64,000 nt of DNA. Source: Hymenobacter busanensis (lineage in GTDB: Bacteria > Bacteroidota > Bacteroidia > Cytophagales > Hymenobacteraceae). The notes below the pieces were generated by a model. The model searched no databases. It was not told where the DNA came from and worked only from the letters and a program-made list of their open reading frames with translations. Each line of letters starts with the position of its first letter. The stretch's first letter is position 1. The stretch lies in the NCBI RefSeq assembly GCF_008727865.1, contig NZ_VTWU01000004.1:496001-560000 (forward strand), given 5' to 3'. Made by a program: the position numbers and the translations under genes. Below are positions 57,103 to 64,000 of this stretch, in pieces.

Positions 57103-58293
57103 TTGATTTCCCCTCTCTCCGCCCTTTCCGTGCTGCTGCAACTCTCTTCTTTACTTACGAACCTGCTCGTGGGGCTGACGTGGCTACTGGGCGTGGCGGT
57201 GGTAGTGGCCACGCTGCTGCCGCTGCTGCGCCAAACCGCGTGGTGGATCCGCGTGTTCGACTTCCCCCGCCTGCAAATTGTGGGCGTGGCCGTCGTGTCG
57301 CTGTCGGGGGCGCTGGGCCTGCGCTTCTGGGACCAGAACTGGGCCTGGCGGCTGCTGCTGCTCACGCAGGCGGCCGTGATTGTCTACCAGATAGCGCGCA
57401 TTCTGCCCTACACGCGCCTCGTGCGCAAGCAGGTGGGCGACTCAACCCTGAAAGACGGGCGGCGCCACCTGAGCCTAGCCATGATGAACGTGCTGCAGTT
57501 CAACCGCCAAGGCGCCCGGGCGCTGCAGGTGCTCCAGCAAGCCGACCCCGACATCATCATGGCCGTGGAAACCGACGACTGGTGGTACCAGCAGCTCAAG
57601 CCGCTGGAAACCACGCATCCTTACGTGTGCCACGAGCCGCTCGACAACACCTACGGCCTGCTGTTTTTTTCGCGCCTGCCGCTGGAAAACTTCGTCATCA
57701 AGTATTTGCTCGACGACGACGTGCCCAGCCTGCACACCCGCGTTCAGCTACCCGACGGCCGCACCTGGGTGCGGCTCTACGGCCTGCACCCCAAACCACC
57801 GGCACCGGCCGAATCCAAAACCAGCACCAAGCGCGACGCTGAGCTGCTATTGGTGGGCAAGGAAATCGACCGCAACGAAGAGCCGACCATTGTGTTTGGC
57901 GACATGAACGACGTGGCCTGGTCGCACACCTCCGAGCTGTTTCGGCGCATCAGCGGCCTGATGGACCCGCGCGTGGGCCGCGGCCTGCTGCCCACCTTCC
58001 ACGCCGATTACTCCCTGTTGCGCTGGCCTCTGGACCACGTCTTCGTTTCGGCCCACTTCAAGGTCGACGACATGGAGCGGCTGCCCTACGTCGGCTCCGA
58101 CCACTTTCCCATCTACATCAAGCTCAGCTACGAGCCCCACGACAAGGAAGTGCAGGAAGAAAACAGCGAGGAGGCCGACTTCGAAGACCACAAAGAAGCC
58201 CTGGAGAAAATAAAAGAGGGCTTTGAGGAGGAAAACGAAGAAGAGCAGGAGGAGGCCACCGACCCCGAGCCCAAGAAGGTGTTGACTACGTAA
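57103..58293 (+). CDS. Membrane-anchored endonuclease/exonuclease/phosphatase protein
   Basis: A 396-residue protein with three N-terminal hydrophobic segments (LLVGLTWLLGVAVVVATLLP; IVGVAVVSLSGALGLRF; AWRLLLLTQAAVIVYQIARI) and a soluble EEP domain at about 125-345. There MNVLQFN and DIIMAVETDDWW hold the first metal residues, and VFGDMNDVAW (Asp, Asn), WPLDHVFVS and VGSDHFPIYI give the remaining catalytic Asp/His. It may hydrolyse phosphodiesters outside the inner membrane. The last 50 residues are a highly acidic tail (EENSEEADFEDHKEALEKIK onward). The best start is TTG, as no ATG precedes the first helix. Confidence 0.87.
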   Translation: MISPLSALSVLLQLSSLLTNLLVGLTWLLGVAVVVATLLPLLRQTAWWIRVFDFPRLQIVGVAVVSLSGALGLRFWDQNWAWRLLLLTQAAVIVYQIARILPYTRLVRKQVGDSTLKDGRRHLSLAMMNVLQFNRQGARALQVLQQADPDIIMAVETDDWWYQQLKPLETTHPYVCHEPLDNTYGLLFFSRLPLENFVIKYLLDDDVPSLHTRVQLPDGRTWVRLYGLHPKPPAPAESKTSTKRDAELLLVGKEIDRNEEPTIVFGDMNDVAWSHTSELFRRISGLMDPRVGRGLLPTFHADYSLLRWPLDHVFVSAHFKVDDMERLPYVGSDHFPIYIKLSYEPHDKEVQEENSEEADFEDHKEALEKIKEGFEEENEEEQEEATDPEPKKVLTT

Positions 58294-58309
58294 AGCCGTG
58301 TTTCCGGCG

Positions 58310-59452
58310 CTACTCGCCTTCGTATAAAAACGCCATCTGCCGCTCGTTCACGCGGGCCGGCACGCGGCGCATCACCGCGTCGCGCAGCTGTATAAGCAGG
58401 CGGTTTTCGAGTTGGGCCGCTTTGCCCAGTTGCCACGACTGGTTGACGATGCGCGTGGTGCGCGGCCGGCGGCGCTGGTCAAACGCCTGAAATGCCGCCA
58501 CGGGGTCGGCGTTTTCCGCCAGGCAGCGGGCCAGCATGGCGGCATCTTCTACGGCTTGCCCTGCTCCCTGGCCCATGTTGGGCGTGGTAGCATGGGCGGC
58601 GTCGCCGAGCAGCAGCACCCGGCCAAAGGCAAACCGGCGCAACGGCTTCAGGTCGATGATGTCGCCCCACAGCAGCTGGTCCTCGTGGGTGAGGGATAGG
58701 AGCGCGGGAATGGGGGCGTGGAAGTCGGCAAACCGGCGTTGCACGTCGGCCAGGCGCCAGCCCCGAAACACGGGGTTGTTGGGCACGGCGCTGTTCACGC
58801 AAGCAAACCAATACACCTGTCCGTTGGCCAGCGGCACGCAGCCGAAGCGCCCGGCCGAACCCCAGCTTTCGGTGGAGCGGCCAGCCGGCAACCCCAGTGC
58901 CCGGGCATCGACGACGCCGCGCCAGCATGTGTACCCCGCAAAGCGCGGCTGCGCCTCGGGCAGCAGCTGCCGCCGCACACCCGACCGAATGCCATCGGCC
59001 CCGATCAGCGCGTCGGCGGTGCCGGTGCTGCCGTCGGTGAAATGGGCCGTGACGCGGCCGTTGTGCTCCTCGAACCGCTCGAATCGTTTGCCTAGCTGCA
59101 AGGTGCAGGGCGGCAGCTGCTGGAGCAGTACGCGCTGCAGATCGGCGCGGTGAATGGCGAGGTTATCGTAGCCGAGACGCCGGGTAAACGGTGCCGTGTC
59201 GACATCGTTGAGCACGCGGCCGTGCTGGTCTAGCAGGCTGATGTGGGTAACGGGGTGCCCCGCGGCCCGCACGGGCGCGTGCACTCCCAGGTGGTCGAGG
59301 CTGCGCATGGCGTTGGCGCCCAGCACTACGCCCGCCCCAATTTCGCGCAGCTCGGCAGCGGCCTCATACACGTGGGCGCTATGCCCTTGCTGCAACAGCG
59401 CCCGGGCCGTAGCTAACCCGCCGATACCGCCGCCAATGATGATAAATTCCAT
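58310..59452 (-). CDS. FAD-dependent monooxygenase
   Basis: A 380-residue flavoprotein of the UbiH/aromatic hydroxylase group. The dinucleotide fold is at the extreme N-terminus, MEFIIIGGGIGGLATARALL (GxGxxG), followed by the DG motif ALIGADGIRSGVRRQLL (about 155-171) and the GD motif VLLLGDAAHATTPNMGQGAG (about 279-298). It should hydroxylate or epoxidise a small substrate using NAD(P)H; the substrate is unreadable. The start at 59452 places the FAD motif correctly; the 22 extra in-frame codons upstream are rejected. Confidence 0.92.
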   Translation of the reverse strand: MEFIIIGGGIGGLATARALLQQGHSAHVYEAAAELREIGAGVVLGANAMRSLDHLGVHAPVRAAGHPVTHISLLDQHGRVLNDVDTAPFTRRLGYDNLAIHRADLQRVLLQQLPPCTLQLGKRFERFEEHNGRVTAHFTDGSTGTADALIGADGIRSGVRRQLLPEAQPRFAGYTCWRGVVDARALGLPAGRSTESWGSAGRFGCVPLANGQVYWFACVNSAVPNNPVFRGWRLADVQRRFADFHAPIPALLSLTHEDQLLWGDIIDLKPLRRFAFGRVLLLGDAAHATTPNMGQGAGQAVEDAAMLARCLAENADPVAAFQAFDQRRRPRTTRIVNQSWQLGKAAQLENRLLIQLRDAVMRRVPARVNERQMAFLYEGE

Positions 59453-59719
59453 GCGTGTGCAAACGAGCCGCCGGTTTCCGCCGCACGGGCAGTTCCACGG
59501 GCCGGTTTGCGGCGGCAACTTAGACCCGGAAAGTGAAACCTGCTACCACATCTTGGGGTGAGCGGGCTGCGAGCGAACGAAAAGGCAGCCAAAACGACTT
59601 TCTCAAAATAGGATGGAAAAGCGACTGGGTTTCCAGATTTGGGAAACCAATTGCTGAACTTATCGGCCTCTGCAGGCGGTTTGCAGCTGGTAATGAGTTG
59701 TTGCCTCCGTCAATAGAAT

Positions 59720-60397
59720 ATGATTTTTCTTTCCGCATTGCTTGTCGCACCGCTGCTCTGCGCGGACCCCGTTACCGACCGCGTGTTCAAGCCCGAACTG
59801 CTGCCAGCCAAGGCGGCCCGGCCCATGGCGTTTGTGCCGGCCGGCTGGATGCTGGAGCGCCAGGCCGCCGGCGACCTGAACGCCGACAAACGCCCCGACC
59901 AAGTGCTGCTGCTTGTAGAACGCCCTTCGGCGGCGCCCGATGCCAAGCGGGAGCGGGCCGTGGTGGTGCTGCTGGCCGAGCCCACGGGGCAGTTTCGGCG
60001 GGTAGGGGCCGCCGGGGCCGTGTTGCCCTGCGTGGGCTGCGACGAAACCGCCGCCGGCACCGACGGCGTGCCCGAACTCGCCATCAGCAAAGGGCAGGTG
60101 AGCCTGCGCCACATTGCCGGCAATGCCCAAACCACCGACCGCACGCTGCGCTTCCGCTACGAGTCCACTGCCGACCGCGTGCGCCTCGTGGGCGAAGACC
60201 ACATCCGCAGCAGCCGCCAGGTGCTGGATACCACCGTGCGCCACACCGATTTCCTGACTGGCCAGCAGCAAACCGAACGCATTTACGCCGACCCCAAAGC
60301 CCAGGGCAGCACCCGCCAGCTCACCTCGCGCAGCACGGCCACCGTGCCCACCGCGCCGCGCTATCTGGAAGACCTAAACCTAAATACCCTGCTCTAA
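59720..60397 (+). CDS. Exported protein of a tandem-duplicated pair (intact copy)
   Basis: A 225-residue protein with a short signal (MIFLSALLVAPLLC). Its body holds FVPAGWMLERQAAGDLNADK then RPDQVLLLVER, which recalls FG-GAP/integrin-like units, plus a cysteine pair (VLPCVGC), RFRYESTADRVRLVGED and DFLTGQQQTERIY. The next gene is a clear paralog with the same order of motifs. Function unknown; probably a secreted or periplasmic beta-rich protein. Confidence 0.8.
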   Translation: MIFLSALLVAPLLCADPVTDRVFKPELLPAKAARPMAFVPAGWMLERQAAGDLNADKRPDQVLLLVERPSAAPDAKRERAVVVLLAEPTGQFRRVGAAGAVLPCVGCDETAAGTDGVPELAISKGQVSLRHIAGNAQTTDRTLRFRYESTADRVRLVGEDHIRSSRQVLDTTVRHTDFLTGQQQTERIYADPKAQGSTRQLTSRSTATVPTAPRYLEDLNLNTLL

Positions 60398-60426
60398 ACG
60401 CTCCTTTCCGCTCACAGACAAGCTGG

Positions 60427-60455
60427 AAAAGCCGGGACTCTGTTCCGGCTTTTTT
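60427..60455 (+). terminator. Terminator between the two paralogs
   Basis: AAAAGCCGG (60427-60435) pairs with CCGGCTTTT, followed by a T-run to 60454. It lies 30 bp after the intact paralog's stop. Confidence 0.8.
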
Positions 60456-60496
60456 GCGTCCGGTGGTTTTTGGGCACGGGTGTACCTTGCGCCGCT

Positions 60497-61200
60497 ATGC
60501 TTCGTTGCTTCTGGTTTCTGCTGTTGCTTTTTTCCGCCAGCGGGCTGACCGCGCAGCCCGCCACGCCCCCCCTGCTCGACCCCAAACGGGTGCCGCTGAC
60601 CGCGAAAAAGCCCGCCGATTTTGTGCCGGCGGGCTGGCAGCTGGAGCAACAGCTCAGCGGCAACCTGAACGCTGATGCGCGCCCCGACCGCGTGCTGATG
60701 CTCGTGGAAAAAGCCACCATCAACGATAACTCAGTCGACCGCAACCGTGCGCTGCTGGTGCTCTTGGCGCAACCGGACGGCTCGTTGAAACGCGTCGGTG
60801 TCGGCCCGAAGGCACTGTATTGCACGGGCTGTTTTGGCGCCCTAGCCGGCCCTGAAGGCGGTACGCCCGAACTTAGCTTCGACCGCGGCAGCCTGCTGGT
60901 GGAGCACATGGCGGGCTCGCGTTTTATGACGGTGCAAACGCAGCGCTTCCGCTACGAAACGGCCAGTGGCCGCGGCGGCTCATCGGCGAAGAGTACAGCA
61001 ACACCGACCGGGCCAGAGGGCTTAGCACGCACGCCAGCACCAACTTTCTCACCGGTCAGCAGCAAATCAGCAAAGGCAGAATGGACAGCGAGAAAAGCCA
61101 ACGGATAACGCGCCGCACGGTGAAAACGCCGAAGCTGTATCTGGAAGATGTAAACGCGCAGGGCGAGACGCCGTGGTTGCCGGCCGACTTCTTTGATTGA
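60497..61200 (+). pseudogene. Second paralog, broken by a one-base frameshift
   Basis: It opens with a signal peptide (MLRCFWFLLLLFSASGLTAQ) and aligns with the intact copy: FVPAGWQLEQQLSGNLNADA, YCTGCFG (cysteine pair), RFRYETASGR. After about position 60,973 the frame runs into GC-rich nonsense up to a stop at 61108. One base further along, the other frame continues the homology as RLIGEEYSNTDRARGL, NFLTGQQQISKGRM and LYLEDVNAQGETPWLPADF to TGA at 61198-61200. Restoring one missing base (likely the T of a Trp codon near 60,973) would rejoin them. It is either a real pseudogene or a sequencing error in GCGGCGG. Confidence 0.82.
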
Positions 61201-61226
61201 TTCTTCCTGCGAATAACCCCTGATGC

Positions 61227-61261
61227 AAAAAAGGCCCGAAGCTCACGCTCCGGGCCTTTTT
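61227..61261. terminator. Bidirectional terminator between the paralog and dnaK
   Basis: AAAAAAGGCCCG (61227-61238) pairs with CGGGCCTTTTT (61251-61261), giving T-runs on both strands. It serves the convergent paralog and dnaK. Confidence 0.85.
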
Positions 61262-61281
61262 ACTGTTCGACTAGCCGCGAA

Positions 61282-63234
<1,953 letters not shown>

Positions 63235-63441
63235 GAGTATGTTCGTAGGTAGAGTGAGGTGTCTTGTTTAGGTGGCAGCTTGCGGCTGTTGCGGGGTGGT
63301 TTACAAGACGCGTACCAGCCCGCCAAACGCCGTTTTTTGCTGCCAGAATGTCACCGCCCGGCAGAAGCCGCAGCGGTGTTTCTGCCGGAAGCGGTTGTAC
63401 GGAAGATGGAGCCGGACAGATATTCAGGCGACGCAGGCCGG

Positions 63442-63482
63442 AGTGGTACTACGACTCCAAGTCGTAGTACCACTATCGTTGC
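63442..63482. repeat. REP-like hairpin, copy 2, directly behind the RAYT gene
   Basis: Perfect 15-bp arms (63442-63456 and 63460-63474) with loop CCA, then ATCGTTGC. The foot tetranucleotide is GTGG, before arm core TACTACGACT. It lies 18 bp from the stop codon of the transposase (63493). It matches copy 1 at 48515 except for one foot base. The surrounding 258-bp gap to dnaK is otherwise empty. Confidence 0.92.
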
Positions 63483-63492
63483 ACGACAGCCC

Positions 63493-64000
63493 TTAGAACA
63501 ACCAGTCCTTTACATCCGCTGGCATAGTCTGCTTAATAAGCAAGGCTATTTGCTCCGCATCGGTTGGCAAATCGAGCAACGCCGTTGCCAGCTCTTTGTG
63601 GCATAATGTACCACCACGCAACCCCGCGTAATCCGGATACGACGACCACACCCATTGGCTTATATCACGTATCAGGCCCGCTCGAAGCGGATTCTGGTGA
63701 ATATAGCAGAAGCACATAAAGGCGTACTGCTCCGTTGATAATTCCTTCGCTTTCGTGTGCTGCTGGAACAACGAACCCGTACGGCCCTGCTCTTTTTGAA
63801 TAGCGCGGGTGTATGAGCTTAGCAGAAGCCGGAGGTCGGTGCTACAACGTGCCAGGTCGGCGGCTTCGCGCACTTGCACCAGCAGATGAAAGTGGTTTGG
63901 CATGAGACACCACGCCAAAATGCGCAGGTGTGGGGTGAGGTGGCGGCGGAGCTTGGTGAGAAAGTAGCGGTAATTCTCCGGCGTGTGAAATACCGTTTCG
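63493..64000 (-). CDS. REP-associated tyrosine transposase (RAYT), partial
   Basis: A Y1-type HUH transposase of the TnpA_REP family that acts on single-stranded REP hairpins. The visible 168 residues lack the N-terminus, which lies beyond the window. Reading continues upstream of the first internal start as ETVFHTPENYRYFLTKL, which is standard RAYT sequence. The HUH motif is MPNHFHLLVQV, the catalytic Tyr lies in LLLSSYTRAIQKEQGRTGSL, and the end has YIHQNPLRAGLI and WVWSSYPDY. A REP hairpin follows directly, forming a likely REPtron. Confidence 0.9.
   Translation of the reverse strand, partial: ETVFHTPENYRYFLTKLRRHLTPHLRILAWCLMPNHFHLLVQVREAADLARCSTDLRLLLSSYTRAIQKEQGRTGSLFQQHTKAKELSTEQYAFMCFCYIHQNPLRAGLIRDISQWVWSSYPDYAGLRGGTLCHKELATALLDLPTDAEQIALLIKQTMPADVKDWLF

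Overview
The window looks like a chromosomal segment from a GC-rich member of the Bacteroidota, most likely Hymenobacter or a close relative in the Cytophagales. This is inferred from three things: a protein with a type IX secretion sorting tail, several exact Bacteroidota -7 promoter elements (TAnnTTTG) in place of sigma70 boxes, and a gene mix typical of the group (DUF2911, DUF6799-like, DUF3667, M61, YitT, sodium:solute symporters, LytTR two-component genes). Most of it is ordinary housekeeping and envelope sequence in short transcription units on both strands. There is no prophage, CRISPR array or large island.

Layout. 0-9 kb: deoxynucleoside kinase, DUF2461, a DUF547 protein without its usual cysteines, a membrane protein paired with a small P-loop NTPase, MOSC, DUF3667, YitT and a secreted subtilase. 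9-21 kb: a large PIG-L deacetylase, a 249-bp inverted-repeat element, a 47-aa membrane peptide overlapping a sodium:solute symporter, DUF2911, an AT-rich ExbD-like gene, an ABC exporter, a TonB-domain protein and a second symporter. 20-32 kb: pirin, an MBL-fold hydrolase, MFS, an erythromycin-esterase-like protein, a LytS/LytTR pair followed by a cluster of hairpins, an M61 peptidase, a methyltransferase, and two PAP2 phosphatases flanking tRNA-Leu(CAG). 32-46 kb: a GAF protein, two lipoproteins, a T9SS-tailed protein, a dicarboxylate symporter, dipeptide epimerase, MarR with YceI, and a DPP4-like peptidase. 45-64 kb: clpS, recR, aspartate ammonia-lyase, a glycosyltransferase fusion, an AT-rich orphan, an aminotransferase, a YfiT-like protein, a sugar kinase, hemE, marC, purE, an EEP-family protein, an FAD monooxygenase, a tandem pair whose second copy is frameshifted, dnaK and a REP-associated transposase (RAYT).

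The most interesting layer is non-coding. At least three families of palindromic repeats sit between genes. (i) About six copies of a 90-110 bp inverted repeat have tips beginning GTCATCCTGAGC or GTCATGCTGAGC. (ii) One 249-bp element with 63-bp arms encloses a degenerate copy of family (i). (iii) Two copies of a 33-bp hairpin with a GTRG foot occur, one directly behind the RAYT gene, which is the arrangement expected of a RAYT-REP unit. A fourth, unclassified hairpin cluster follows the LytTR gene.

Functional links are mostly local: MarR with YceI, histidine kinase with LytTR regulator, the small membrane peptide with its symporter, and the membrane protein with its NTPase. The rest are single-gene units. 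Start codons were chosen from signal peptides, family N-termini and promoter positions, because Shine-Dalgarno sequences are mostly weak here.
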